This document shows, one piece after another, positions 8,361 to 17,617 of a stretch of DNA of 64,000 nucleotides. A program made the translations under genes and the position numbers. The notes beneath the pieces are model-generated. The model was not told the origin of the DNA. It searched no databases and saw only the letters and a program-made list of their open reading frames with translations. This stretch comes from JAAXKN01 sp050258815 (GTDB lineage: Bacteria; Bacteroidota; Ignavibacteria; Ignavibacteriales; SURF-24): contig JBLMZM010000361.1 of NCBI GenBank assembly GCA_050258815.1, positions 25,657 through 89,656 of the forward strand, in the 5' to 3' direction. Positions within the stretch are counted from its first letter, which is position 1, and the number at the start of each line of letters is the position of its first letter.

Positions 8361-10139
8361 CTAGCCGCCCAGGGTTTCCCAGCCGCGCTTATTCATGTTG
8401 ATATAAATAACCGTACCGAAAATAATACCAACCACCAGGAATATAACACCCATTACCGGGTCTCCAAGCAGTATCTTGCCGACACCAAAGAGAATGGCGT
8501 AAATCATTACGACGCCGCTGATCCAGTTCATAAGGTTAAACAACCCATCCTTCTGTGGAATGATATCCGTTGCCTGCTTGGCTATTGGTGTCCAGAAGGT
8601 TGCATTCGGACGTACCCTGCGGTAAAATGAAAGAAGAATGCTGTTGGGTTCCGGACTGGTCAAAAATGTAACTGCCAGCCAGACCGTAGTTGTTACGCCA
8701 ACAGTGATCAGGAGCAGGTAAGCAAAGTCATTCGGGTTGTCCTCGCTCAGGTTAAAACCGAACTGAAGCACCAGTGAGGTAACGAAAGCCGCAGCCATTG
8801 CAGAAATTTCGCTCCATGCGTTAATCCTCCACCAGAACCAGCGCAGTATGTAAACAAGTCCCGTTCCGGCCCCGAGTGCCATCAGGAACTTCCATGCCCC
8901 GGCGATGGAATCCATATAGAATGTGACTACAGCAGAAAGAATCATCAGAACCATAGTAACAACCTGTGAAAACTTCACGTAGTGCTTTTCGGATTTTTTT
9001 GGTATATATCTTCTGTATACGTCATTTACCAGGTAGCTGGCACCCCAGTTAAGCTGGGTTCCGATAGTAGACATATAAGCCGCAGCAAATGCCGCAAGCA
9101 TGAGTCCGCGGAAGTAAGCGGGCAGATCTGCCATAAGAATGCGGATGTAGCCAGATTCCGGATCCTTAATAAAGGCAGGATCATTATAGTAACGGGCAAC
9201 AGCCACCAGTGCAACGATGATCCACGGCCAGGGGCGCAGGGCATAATGAGCCACATTGAACCATAAAGTTGCCAGAAGTGAATGCTTTTCGTTCTTTGCG
9301 CAGAAAATTCTTTGTGCTACGTAACCGCCGCCGCCGGGTTCAGCTCCGGGATACCAGGATGCCCACCAGTTGACGGCAATAAAAACAAAAAACGTTATGA
9401 GCGGCATCCACGTTGAATTCAGGTCCGGCACCAGTGAAAGAATAGAGCTGGACGGGTCGCGCTGCTGGTCAATTGTGTGCAGTTTTGTAATGAGTGAACT
9501 CATACCGCCCGAAGCGCTTACGGCATAAACGGCAAGCAGTATAACCATACCCATTTTAAGCACAAACTGAAATAAATCTGTCCACAGTACCCCCCACAGT
9601 CCTGAGAGTGTGGATATGGAAGCCGTGATGAACATAATAACAATTGCAAATATAAGTGCTTCGATTTTGGAAATGCCGAGTACGGACATCATGATTTTTA
9701 CAATTGCAAGGTTTACCCATCCCATGATTATAAGGTTAATGGGGAGTCCTAAGTAAATAGCACGGAATATACGCAGGAAAGCCGCAGGTTTTCCGCTGTA
9801 GCGGATCTCTGCGAACTCCACGTCTGTAAGCACACCGGCACGGCGCCAGAGCTTGGCATAGAAAAATACGGTCAAAATTCCGCTGAAAACCATGCTCCAC
9901 CAGATCCAGTTGCCAGCAATACCGTTTTTGGCAACGAGTCCGGTAACAACAAGAGGAGTATCAGCGGCAAACGTGGTGGCAACCATCGAGGTTCCGGCCA
10001 GCCACCAACTGACGTTTCTGCCGGAAATGAAGAAGTCGCTCACGCTTTGAGTGGCCCTCTTGCGAAGATAAAGAGCCACACCTAAGTTAAACAGGAAGTA
10101 TAATGCAATGACTATCCAGTCAACAATATTAAGCTGCAT
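8361..10139 (-). CDS. Sodium:solute symporter (SSS family)
   Basis: 592 residues with about 13-14 membrane segments. The N-terminus carries the SSS hallmark: a first helix, then DFFISGRNVSWWLAGTSMVATTFAADTPL, followed by EFAEIRYSGKPAAFLR in the loop typical of the SGLT/PutP superfamily. The Na2-site serine/threonine region is plausible around the AYMSTIGTQLNWGASYLVND stretch. The family moves sugars, amino acids or organic acids with Na+. The substrate is not predictable here, and no adjacent catabolic gene helps. The start is ATG 10139 after GGAG. It shares a strand with EFR1 but lies 229 bp away. Confidence 0.9.
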   Translation of the reverse strand: MQLNIVDWIVIALYFLFNLGVALYLRKRATQSVSDFFISGRNVSWWLAGTSMVATTFAADTPLVVTGLVAKNGIAGNWIWWSMVFSGILTVFFYAKLWRRAGVLTDVEFAEIRYSGKPAAFLRIFRAIYLGLPINLIIMGWVNLAIVKIMMSVLGISKIEALIFAIVIMFITASISTLSGLWGVLWTDLFQFVLKMGMVILLAVYAVSASGGMSSLITKLHTIDQQRDPSSSILSLVPDLNSTWMPLITFFVFIAVNWWASWYPGAEPGGGGYVAQRIFCAKNEKHSLLATLWFNVAHYALRPWPWIIVALVAVARYYNDPAFIKDPESGYIRILMADLPAYFRGLMLAAFAAAYMSTIGTQLNWGASYLVNDVYRRYIPKKSEKHYVKFSQVVTMVLMILSAVVTFYMDSIAGAWKFLMALGAGTGLVYILRWFWWRINAWSEISAMAAAFVTSLVLQFGFNLSEDNPNDFAYLLLITVGVTTTVWLAVTFLTSPEPNSILLSFYRRVRPNATFWTPIAKQATDIIPQKDGLFNLMNWISGVVMIYAILFGVGKILLGDPVMGVIFLVVGIIFGTVIYINMNKRGWETLGG

Positions 10140-10368
10140 TTAAGAGTCTCCAGTTTTAGTTATTTAACAAATCAGTAAATCTTTAAAAACAAACAGATAA
10201 TCAGATCCTAATGTTTCGAGTGCAAAGTTAAATAATTATATAGAATAAACAAAAACAGGTAATGCCATTAAAAGCAAAAGATTTTTATAAAAAAAGATCT
10301 TGACATTAAGCTTTGTAAGCTATTGAAGCAGCTTCCCGGATGCACACAACTCCAATGAGTAATTGAGC

Positions 10369-11430
10369 CTATTTCTTAATAAAGTCAGAGGCTTTTACCC
10401 GGGGGGCCATGTATCTTCGCCAGTATTTTGTAAGAGATGAAAACGTAAAGAAATTGTTTATTGCGCGGTTTTGAATTATCCGGTACAGGAGTCTGTAGGC
10501 TACAAAAAAGAATAAAATCTGAAAACTCCAGCCCGCCAGGTCAAATATAATAGAATAGAGAAAACCCCTGCCGGGAAAAATTGTGCTGGTAAGAACTGCC
10601 GTAATCCATAATGAATATGGTATAAAGGAGAGTATAATAAAGGAAATTATTACGAAACCGTGTGCTGCCTGGATGGATTTTTTTGGACAAATATTCATGC
10701 AGCGCATACAGCTCTCGCACCTGAATGACCAGTAGGGGCGGCCGTTGATGATGTGTACGGCCTGAACGGGGCATTTTTCCTCGCACAGCCTGCAGTCATT
10801 GCAAGTGCTGGAAGCAATAAAGGTTTTAGCAAGTATGAAGCGCCCAAATAGTGAGTATGCTACCGCAATTGGAACTAATGCTAAGTCAACTGGCAGCCAG
10901 AATAGACCCCTGCAGGTCCGTTTACCCTCCAGGATTTTCCCGGCAAAACTATCCACGATACCCTTGCATCTGTTAATAATGAGGCTGATGGTTTTGGTGT
11001 TTAAGCCCGGGTGGAGTGAAATCCAGCTTGAGGGCATATCCAGCGGCTGCAGGCCTTTTATCTTAAAGCCTTTAAGGAAAAGTATCAGCATAGGCAGCAA
11101 AAGAGCCATACCGCTCAGTCCCGGTGTAAACCACCTGCCAATTTTAAGACCGCCCCTGGTATTGAGAAGAAATGCGTCTGTGGCCTTTGTGCTGTGAAGA
11201 TTTAACATGAATCTGAGCATAATCCAGGGCAGACTAAAGCCGTGTGTAGGATAGAGAAATCCGGTAATTGTGGCCTCAGCTGTCTGCTTCAGAGGCGGTT
11301 TATCCAGTCTGTCGACTGGAATCATCTGCACTTTGATGCCCCTTGTCTCTGCCTGAGCCGTGATCCACCTTGCGGCCGTAAGGGCGTTACCCGTTCCGCT
11401 GAAATAATATATGATAAGGTTTCTATACAT
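10369..11430 (-). CDS. EFR1-family flavodoxin/ferredoxin membrane protein
   Basis: 353 residues from ATG 11430 (a TTG at 11448 would add six). The N-terminus is a flavodoxin-like domain, with YYFSGTGNA as the FMN phosphate-binding loop. A dicluster ferredoxin follows: Cys 210, 213, 216, 220 (C-x2-C-x2-C-x3-CP) and Cys 238, 241, 244, 248, enough for two 4Fe-4S clusters. Two to three hydrophobic segments at the C-terminus suggest membrane attachment. Proteins of this layout (EFR1, flavodoxin plus ferredoxin) are thought to be electron carriers of unknown partner. It lies 81+ bases after the DUF4249 gene and could be co-transcribed with the receptor pair upstream, but there is no overlap. Confidence 0.85.
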   Translation of the reverse strand: MYRNLIIYYFSGTGNALTAARWITAQAETRGIKVQMIPVDRLDKPPLKQTAEATITGFLYPTHGFSLPWIMLRFMLNLHSTKATDAFLLNTRGGLKIGRWFTPGLSGMALLLPMLILFLKGFKIKGLQPLDMPSSWISLHPGLNTKTISLIINRCKGIVDSFAGKILEGKRTCRGLFWLPVDLALVPIAVAYSLFGRFILAKTFIASSTCNDCRLCEEKCPVQAVHIINGRPYWSFRCESCMRCMNICPKKSIQAAHGFVIISFIILSFIPYSLWITAVLTSTIFPGRGFLYSIIFDLAGWSFQILFFFVAYRLLYRIIQNRAINNFFTFSSLTKYWRRYMAPRVKASDFIKK

Positions 11431-11529
11431 ACTATGGGTCTGAAACAATGGATGAAAACCATGATTGCAATTTATATAATCCAGTGCTTAAGGGCAAAGT
11501 CAATCCTGATCCGTGCGCAACACTAAGCC

Positions 11530-12567
11530 TCAGTACCCCGGAGGATATATTATATCCTGAACAGACAAATAGCCGAATGACTGAAGGTAACTTTTATCAA
11601 ATTGCATGTAATTACTTAAAGTAGCCATTGAACCGAAAATTCCAATGCCACCGGAAATGTTTGAATAATAGGTTTCATCCAGGCGTATGGAATATTTATC
11701 ACTTAAGCCACTTGTACTTGAATAGTATTTGGAAAGGGCATCATCATATTCCATCAGCTGAAAAGTTAAATTATCTACATAATAATTCTCTTTATTTGCG
11801 TCTCCGTCAGATAAATGCGTAAGGACAGAATCAAAACATGCAAATCTGAATGAAAGTGATTCGTCGGTTGTAAATTGCGGAGAATAAACGGGTATATATC
11901 CGTTATCTTTTTTTATGTAATCGAGGGGCATGGGCTTTGAATATGATTTGTAAATTATCTTTCCATTTACAATTTCCTTTTTTACATAATTTACAGAGAG
12001 CCTGGGGAAGTAAACGTGTCTCTCACGCACCTGTTTTCCCCAGTCTATGTTAATGTATCCGATATCCCACAATATTTTGTATATCTTATTAGTGATGCCA
12101 TGCGGAAAATTATAGGAAAATCCCGGATTCGGGTAGATGGGAATCCTGGTCTCTGCCGAAAGCGTTCTGCCGTCAGGAAGCGTAGCCGCGATTTTTACCC
12201 TTTCATTGTTGCCGGGAGCCAGTATGCAAAAATAATAACTCTGAGGTATGTGGCCCGGATCGCTATTGATTATAGTCGTATCCTTCATCGGGTATTCGAT
12301 ATTGTTTTTAATCAGCACAACCTTTGCCCCGGCTATGGACGGGTCATTGCTGTTAAGATTTGGATTATACCCGTTTACATCGTAAGAACGGCTGATTACC
12401 ACCCTCTGCATTAATTTAGTAGGGGCTCCCAGGGTGTAGGACGATCTAATGACGCTAAAGAGAATATATGTATCTTTTAACGGGGCTTTGGGATTGAAAT
12501 CCTCCTCGCATGAAATCCCCAGTAATGCAGCGGCTAATATGGATGCAAATATTAATATTCTTTTCAT
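11530..12567 (-). CDS. DUF4249 lipoprotein, receptor partner (copy 1)
   Basis: 345 residues. The lipoprotein signal is MKRILIFASILAAALLGISC with Cys 20, followed by EEDFNPKAPL, which recurs almost unchanged in the copy at 55838. The rest matches the DUF4249 pattern: strands rich in Tyr/Asn, SYDVNGYNPN, A-x-V-x-I near the middle and a C-terminal GGIGIFG motif. DUF4249 proteins in Bacteroidota are commonly encoded next to TonB-dependent receptors and are assumed to be outer-membrane lipoprotein partners; their biochemical role is unknown. The start ATG overlaps the receptor stop by ATGA (12564-12567), so translation is probably coupled. Confidence 0.85.
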   Translation of the reverse strand: MKRILIFASILAAALLGISCEEDFNPKAPLKDTYILFSVIRSSYTLGAPTKLMQRVVISRSYDVNGYNPNLNSNDPSIAGAKVVLIKNNIEYPMKDTTIINSDPGHIPQSYYFCILAPGNNERVKIAATLPDGRTLSAETRIPIYPNPGFSYNFPHGITNKIYKILWDIGYINIDWGKQVRERHVYFPRLSVNYVKKEIVNGKIIYKSYSKPMPLDYIKKDNGYIPVYSPQFTTDESLSFRFACFDSVLTHLSDGDANKENYYVDNLTFQLMEYDDALSKYYSSTSGLSDKYSIRLDETYYSNISGGIGIFGSMATLSNYMQFDKSYLQSFGYLSVQDIIYPPGY

Positions 12568-14807
12568 AGTTCGGCTTTGATTGAAAATGATGGTAAAAAT
12601 GGAAGCATATATACTTTCCTGCCTGTGTCACGGTCCAGATAAAAAATATTTTTTCTGTCGTAGACGTTCAGGGCGCTTACGCTGGTCTCGAAATTAAAGG
12701 GACCTATGGAAAAATTCTTGGTAATGCCAAGGTCAAGCCTGTGATAGTAAGGCAGGCGCTTAATATTATCCCTTTCCCACATTGTAATTGCCTTGTAGGC
12801 CTGCAGCTCATAGCCCGTAAGCCAGGGGTTCTGTATCTGCATCGTATTATAGAAGCCCGAGATGGGATAAAAGGGCATGCCTGAATTAAATGTCCAGGTA
12901 ACATTGAAGTACCACTCAGCACCCAGGTTCAGGTTGGCTAGAATATTTGCCGAGTGCCGCACATCATAGCGGGGGAAGTATCTTCCCTTGTCGCCAATTT
13001 TATATGACCAGCTCAGTGTATAGGACGCTTTCATGAACAGGCTGGCCGACTGATATTTGAGGAGCGATTCCAGGCCATAGGATTCACCCTCCACATTAAT
13101 ATAGTCGGGATCTGTGGGCATAAACTTCTTTCTGTTTATTTCTGTCAGATTAGTCAGCGATTTATAGTATGTTTCCATTTCAAGGGAAAAATTTTCATTC
13201 AGGTACGTTTCTAGTCCGGCACTCAGTTGAGTAGCCTCGGCTGCTGCTACATTATCGGGGATGATTGTCCATGGTTCAAAAATAGAGATCAGTTCTGTCT
13301 CATCAGAGAGCGTTGTAATTTCCTGTGAATGCCTGCTGACTGAAGCCTTCAGCGACAGCAGGGGATTTGGCCTGTAGGTAATACTCAGGCGCGGTTCAAG
13401 CAAAAAGGGTCTCAGCTTTGCAATTGAAATGAAATTTACCCTCATGCCGAGATTCAGGCCTATGGTTTCATACCTGTAAAACTTATAATTACAGTAGCCG
13501 CTCATTTCGTGTCCCTGCTTACTGAATTCTGTACGCATCAGATAAGTATTTTCCATATTCAGTTTTGTACTCAGATACTTATTTATAAGGCCGAATGCCA
13601 GTTCATCCTTGCTGTCATATATGTATGTGAAATTCCAGTTGGTAGATAAGTCGCGGACTTTATTATCCCGGCTCTTGGTCTTGCTGAGGTTTGGGAGGAC
13701 TTCCGCCTGAAAAGTACTCGATGAGAATGAAATGAATGAATAAAGCGGGCTTGCCCAAATCTGGTACCAGTTAAGGCCTATAATATTATTAGTAAGATTA
13801 TAGTCTGCCCTGTCGGGGTCGTTGTTATTAATCCTGTCACCCGTAAAAAAACCGTGTAATACAAATTTCCCGTTTTTCAGCAGGGAGGGATCTGCAAAGT
13901 TTACTTTATAGGAGAGGTCATAAAAATCAAACGGTGCATCCTGGCCATTAAGGTATTTATTGAGGACTTTTGTGTAGTAGCTTTTTCTGCCTGTAAAAAG
14001 GAATGAGCCCCAGGGTATCGGGCCCTCGAAGGAAGCCTTTCCGGAGAGCAGCCCGGCAGTAGCAGTTGTCCTGAAGTTATTCCTGTTGCCGTCCTTTGTT
14101 ACAACATTCAGCACGGAGGAGAGTCTTTCTCCAAATTCAGGTCCGAATCCTCCCTTATAGAATTCAGCCATTGAGATCATGTCGGGATCAATAACGCTGT
14201 AGATGCCGAGTGCATGGAAAGGATTATAAATTATTACATCATTTAATATGACCAGGTTCTGGTTGCTTGTGCCGCCCCTGACATAATATCTGGCCGTAAC
14301 GTCCCCTGTTGCACTTACTCCGGGAGCTGTCTGCAAAACCTTGAATATGTCAGCTTCAAATCCCCCGGGAAGCGATGTTATATCGCCTGTGGAAATCTTA
14401 TCCAGTCCCAGGTCCGTCTCGTTGACGCGGACCGATTTTTCTCCTATAACAGACACCTCCCGCATTCTTATAGAAGTAGGCACCAGTTTAATATCCAGCT
14501 GAAAGATTCCATTTCCGGTAATGGCAACCTGCTGCTCTCTGGTCTGGAATCCGATGTAAGATACGACCACTGTATAGCTGCCCGCAGGAATTGAGGGTAT
14601 GAAATAGTAGCCTCTGTTATTGGTAGTTGTGCCAAGGGTGGTTCCTTTCAGGAAAACGCTGGCATAGCCTATAACCTCACCGCTAGTTGAGTCGGTTACA
14701 AAACCCCTGAGTTTTCCTTTCTCAATGGCAAAAGTAGTGGTGGAACCAAAGGCGGAGATTATTATAATTAAGAGAATGAGAGGAGAAAACAGACGAAGTA
14801 ATTTCAT
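12564..14807 (-). CDS. TonB-dependent receptor with carboxypeptidase-regulatory N-domain (copy 1)
   Basis: 747 residues. A signal peptide (cleavage near TTTFA) is followed by a carboxypeptidase-regulatory-like beta domain (about 33-115: LRGFVTDSTSGEVIGYASV, then NNRGYYFIPSIPAGSYTVVVSYIGF). The plug domain (about 120-230) has ARYYVRGGTSNQNLVILND and YNPFHALG, and a barrel reaches the C-terminus. The end (RKNIFYLDRDTGRKVYMLPFLP) is nearly the same as in the receptor at 56812, and overall the two look about half identical. The ligand is unknown. It heads a coupled pair with the DUF4249 gene. The divergent spacer at 14808-15105 contains a palindrome that could be an operator. Confidence 0.92.
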   Translation of the reverse strand: MKLLRLFSPLILLIIIISAFGSTTTFAIEKGKLRGFVTDSTSGEVIGYASVFLKGTTLGTTTNNRGYYFIPSIPAGSYTVVVSYIGFQTREQQVAITGNGIFQLDIKLVPTSIRMREVSVIGEKSVRVNETDLGLDKISTGDITSLPGGFEADIFKVLQTAPGVSATGDVTARYYVRGGTSNQNLVILNDVIIYNPFHALGIYSVIDPDMISMAEFYKGGFGPEFGERLSSVLNVVTKDGNRNNFRTTATAGLLSGKASFEGPIPWGSFLFTGRKSYYTKVLNKYLNGQDAPFDFYDLSYKVNFADPSLLKNGKFVLHGFFTGDRINNNDPDRADYNLTNNIIGLNWYQIWASPLYSFISFSSSTFQAEVLPNLSKTKSRDNKVRDLSTNWNFTYIYDSKDELAFGLINKYLSTKLNMENTYLMRTEFSKQGHEMSGYCNYKFYRYETIGLNLGMRVNFISIAKLRPFLLEPRLSITYRPNPLLSLKASVSRHSQEITTLSDETELISIFEPWTIIPDNVAAAEATQLSAGLETYLNENFSLEMETYYKSLTNLTEINRKKFMPTDPDYINVEGESYGLESLLKYQSASLFMKASYTLSWSYKIGDKGRYFPRYDVRHSANILANLNLGAEWYFNVTWTFNSGMPFYPISGFYNTMQIQNPWLTGYELQAYKAITMWERDNIKRLPYYHRLDLGITKNFSIGPFNFETSVSALNVYDRKNIFYLDRDTGRKVYMLPFLPSFSIKAEL

Positions 14808-14979
14808 TATTGAATCCGATATTAAAATGGTTCTGCCTGAGAATTATTACCGAACAGGAACAACGCTTACCAGATCTTGAATGAACGCATGGGGATAAAA
14901 GCCAACGGAGAAGTTAGGGAATCTGGAATAAAATAGCAACAGTACAGGAGACTGATGTCCAGTTTTTTATACGGCGCAA

Positions 14980-14998
14980 GTACAATTGATTGTACAAT
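14980..14998. promoter_or_regulatory. Palindrome in the divergent promoter region (operator candidate)
   Basis: GTACAAT-TG-ATTGTAC (14980-14995) overlaps a second palindrome ATTGTACAAT (14989-14998). It lies between the receptor gene (minus) and the lipoprotein gene (plus), about 170 bases from the receptor start. This is a possible regulator-binding site; no regulator gene is adjacent. The rest of the 298-bp spacer shows nothing clear. Confidence 0.3.
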
Positions 14999-15105
14999 TA
15001 TGGAATGAAATCCCTCCTCAAAGAGGAATTATATTAAAATACGCTGCCTGGTAACGGGGCATGGATTTTGCTCTCAATACGTAAAAAATCAACTACGGGG
15101 GGAAA

Positions 15106-15861
15106 ATGCCTGTCAAATTAAAACGATCTATTTTATTATGCATTATCTTATTATCCTTCCTGCAGTTTAATTGCGGGAAAACGCCGGTCTACAGGGTAGT
15201 ACCCGTGGGTCAGCTTTCAGAATGGGATTTTGGCCGTGAGGTCGTAAGCAGTCAGGACAGCCTGGGTAAAGTCACTTTAAGTTTTGAAGCAGTCAGGGAT
15301 AACTACTACGTTTTTTATCTGAATTATCAGAACTTTGGGCACAATTCCGTTTTGCTGGATCCGGCAGAGATATATTATACCAGTTACAGGGACAGTATAG
15401 ACGGGAATCTTTCGGCCTCCGGCAGGGGGGCGAGGATTAGCGCAGTAGATCCGGAGCTGACGCTGCTTGGAATTGAAAGAAGAAAGAACGATCTCGAAGC
15501 TTCTGAAGGCACCAGGCTTGGGGTCAATGCTGTAGTTGGGACAATAGACCTGGTTGCAGCCATTGCTACAATTGGTAAGAAGCGGTCCAGCGAGGAGGTA
15601 AAGAAGGAGGAGAATGAAAGGGAGCAAAGAAGGATTTCGGAGGCAAACGCAAGGATAGAATACGAGAACAATATGGCAAAGATGAGCAATGAAAAAGATT
15701 ACTGGCAGAACGAAGTGCTGCGGAAAGTTACCGTGCATCCAGATGAAAAAGAGGGGGGATACTTTCATCTGCCAATAAATAAAAAAGCCGGACTTTTAAG
15801 GCTTGTGGTGCCGGTGGACAGTTCTCTTTATTACTTTGACTACAGGCAGCTTAAACTATAG
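15106..15861 (+). CDS. Hypothetical lipoprotein, 251 aa
   Basis: I do not recognise this family. A lipoprotein signal (MPVKLKRSILLCIILLSFLQFNC, Cys 23) is followed by a beta-rich region to about residue 120. It contains a WDFG...VTLSFEAVRDNYYVFYLNYQNFG stretch, resembling an immunoglobulin-like domain. Next come a hydrophobic segment with VGTIDLVAAIATIG (about 145-160) and a highly charged helix (about 160-200, Glu/Arg/Lys rich). A C-terminal beta part ends the protein. The hydrophobic stretch before a charged helix might insert in a membrane. The start is ATG 15106, with GGGGGGA upstream. It is convergent with the ammonia-lyase gene. Confidence 0.65.
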   Translation: MPVKLKRSILLCIILLSFLQFNCGKTPVYRVVPVGQLSEWDFGREVVSSQDSLGKVTLSFEAVRDNYYVFYLNYQNFGHNSVLLDPAEIYYTSYRDSIDGNLSASGRGARISAVDPELTLLGIERRKNDLEASEGTRLGVNAVVGTIDLVAAIATIGKKRSSEEVKKEENEREQRRISEANARIEYENNMAKMSNEKDYWQNEVLRKVTVHPDEKEGGYFHLPINKKAGLLRLVVPVDSSLYYFDYRQLKL

Positions 15862-15896
15862 CAGTCTCCAGCTGAGGCTTGAGCAAAGCATAAATA

Positions 15897-15931
15897 AAAG
15901 GGTAACACCTGAGGTTTCGGGGTTACCCTTT
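15897..15931 (-). terminator. Terminator after the ammonia-lyase gene
   Basis: AAAGGGTAAC and GTTACCCTTT are perfect 10-base arms around a 15-base loop. On the minus strand the stem leads into TTTTATTTATG. It lies between two convergent genes and may also stop the plus-strand lipoprotein transcript. Confidence 0.8.
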
Positions 15932-15941
15932 CCCGGAATAA

Positions 15942-17477
15942 TCACGACTCCATTACTTCAAGGCTTCCTATAATTCTTTCTACCTCTTCAAGTATCTCGC
16001 AGGATCTTACCACGTCCTTCATTTTTGTATGGTCAGGATGCAGGGGCCGGTCCTCGTCCAGGTGCTTCACATATTTGCGGACTGTATTCTTAGCCACACA
16101 AACTCCTGTACCGGGATTGAACTGCCTGAAATCCAGCGCCTGGGCTGCGGCAATAAATTCGATGCCCAGCACGCCATAAGCATTATCCAGTATTTGTGCA
16201 TTTTTTATCGCTGTATTCATGCCCATGGACACAAAATCTTCCTGGTCCGCTGCAGCAGGGATTGACTGTATGGAGGCTGGTGCTGAAAGCATTCTTTGTT
16301 CAACGATAAGTGTATCTGCCGTATACTGGCTGAGCATGAGTCCCGAGAACATTCCCGCGCCTTTTGTAAGAAATGCAGGTAAGCCGACGCTGAGGGCAGG
16401 ATTCAAAAGCCGGTTAAGTCTTCGTTCGGAAAGCACGCTGACCATAGTAATTGCTGCTCCAGCCATATCCATTGGCAGTGAGACCGGTGTACCCTGGAAG
16501 TTGGCGCCTGTAAGGGTTAGTCTGAATTCGGGCAGGAAGATGGGATTATCCCCTACTCCGTTCAGTTCAATTTCAACCTGCTTTCTGGCGTAAGCCAGGG
16601 CATCATGTGCCGTTCCGATTACCTGAGGACTTGAGCGCATGGAGTAGGCGTCCTGGACTTTCATTTTGAGTTTGCCCGTCAGCAGGTCGCTTCCTTTCAT
16701 GCAGGCCATTATTGCCTTTGCGCTGCGGACTGCGCCCTGGAATCCCCTGATTTCATGAAGGCGGCTGTCATAGGGTTTCATGTTGGCAAACAGGGCTTCA
16801 AGCGACATGGCGCACGCTATTTCGGCCTGCTTAAGCCAGCGGTTCATGTCGTATAAATGTATTGCGCTCATTGCAGTAAGAAGGTTCGAGCCGTTGATGG
16901 TTGCAAGCCCGTCCCGGGCCTGAAGTCCCGGCACTTCAATTCCCGCACGTTCGAAAGCAGCCCTGCCCGGCATTCTCACCCCTTCAAAGAAGGCTTCACC
17001 CTCTCCTATTAAAAGCAGGGCAATCTGAGACATTGGGGCCAGATCACCGCATGCGCCCACGGATCCCTTCTGGCAGACTACGGGTGTAACGCCCTTATTG
17101 AGCATTTCAATGAGAGTGAGTGTGATTTCGGGCCGGCAGCCTGAGTTGCCGTGAGCGTGCACGTTAATCCTGCCTGCCATTGCAGCTCTTACATATTCCA
17201 CCGGTGCCGGATCCCCGATGCCGGCTGAGTGGTTATAGATAAGGTACTTCTGGAAGTCTTTGACCTGCTCGTCGTTGAGGACGACTTCTGAAAACTCTCC
17301 GATGCCGGTATTGACTCCGTACATAATCTCATGTGCCTGGATCTTATCTTCAAGCATATTCCTGCAGATTTTAATCCTTTCAAGGGCCTCAGGGTGCAGT
17401 TCCACCTTCTCCCCGTGCCTTGCAATCTGAACGAGTTTTTCGACGGTTAAACCTGAACCGGATAGTACAACAGCCAT
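15942..17477 (-). CDS. hutH: MIO-family aromatic amino acid ammonia-lyase, histidine ammonia-lyase-like, with Ala-Cys-Gly triad
   Basis: 511 residues, full length for the family. These enzymes release ammonia from histidine, tyrosine or phenylalanine using a self-made MIO electrophile cyclised from Ala-Ser-Gly. Here the triad is Ala142-Cys143-Gly144 (GSVGACGDLAP); I checked the codons GCA TGC GGT on the minus strand. Other HAL positions are kept: Tyr53 (YGVNTGIG), His83 (YNHSAG), Asn195 (INGSN), the QDAYSMRSSPQ loop and Glu413 (QEDFVSM). From memory, Ser-to-Cys at this position still allows activity in Pseudomonas HAL. No urocanase or other hut gene is near, so the substrate is open and the symbol is at family level only. 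The start is ATG 17477 after AAGGA. Confidence 0.85.
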   Translation of the reverse strand: MAVVLSGSGLTVEKLVQIARHGEKVELHPEALERIKICRNMLEDKIQAHEIMYGVNTGIGEFSEVVLNDEQVKDFQKYLIYNHSAGIGDPAPVEYVRAAMAGRINVHAHGNSGCRPEITLTLIEMLNKGVTPVVCQKGSVGACGDLAPMSQIALLLIGEGEAFFEGVRMPGRAAFERAGIEVPGLQARDGLATINGSNLLTAMSAIHLYDMNRWLKQAEIACAMSLEALFANMKPYDSRLHEIRGFQGAVRSAKAIMACMKGSDLLTGKLKMKVQDAYSMRSSPQVIGTAHDALAYARKQVEIELNGVGDNPIFLPEFRLTLTGANFQGTPVSLPMDMAGAAITMVSVLSERRLNRLLNPALSVGLPAFLTKGAGMFSGLMLSQYTADTLIVEQRMLSAPASIQSIPAAADQEDFVSMGMNTAIKNAQILDNAYGVLGIEFIAAAQALDFRQFNPGTGVCVAKNTVRKYVKHLDEDRPLHPDHTKMKDVVRSCEILEEVERIIGSLEVMES

Positions 17478-17617
17478 ATAATTTTCCTTATATAATGAAA
17501 AGTATTGATGACGCTGCCGTGAACCTCGTACTAAAACTTCATAATAAGATATCTCATATAAAGTTCGTATTCAACTCAAAATTACCGGATAAAGGAAGTC
17601 AATTAAAAGCATCCTGC

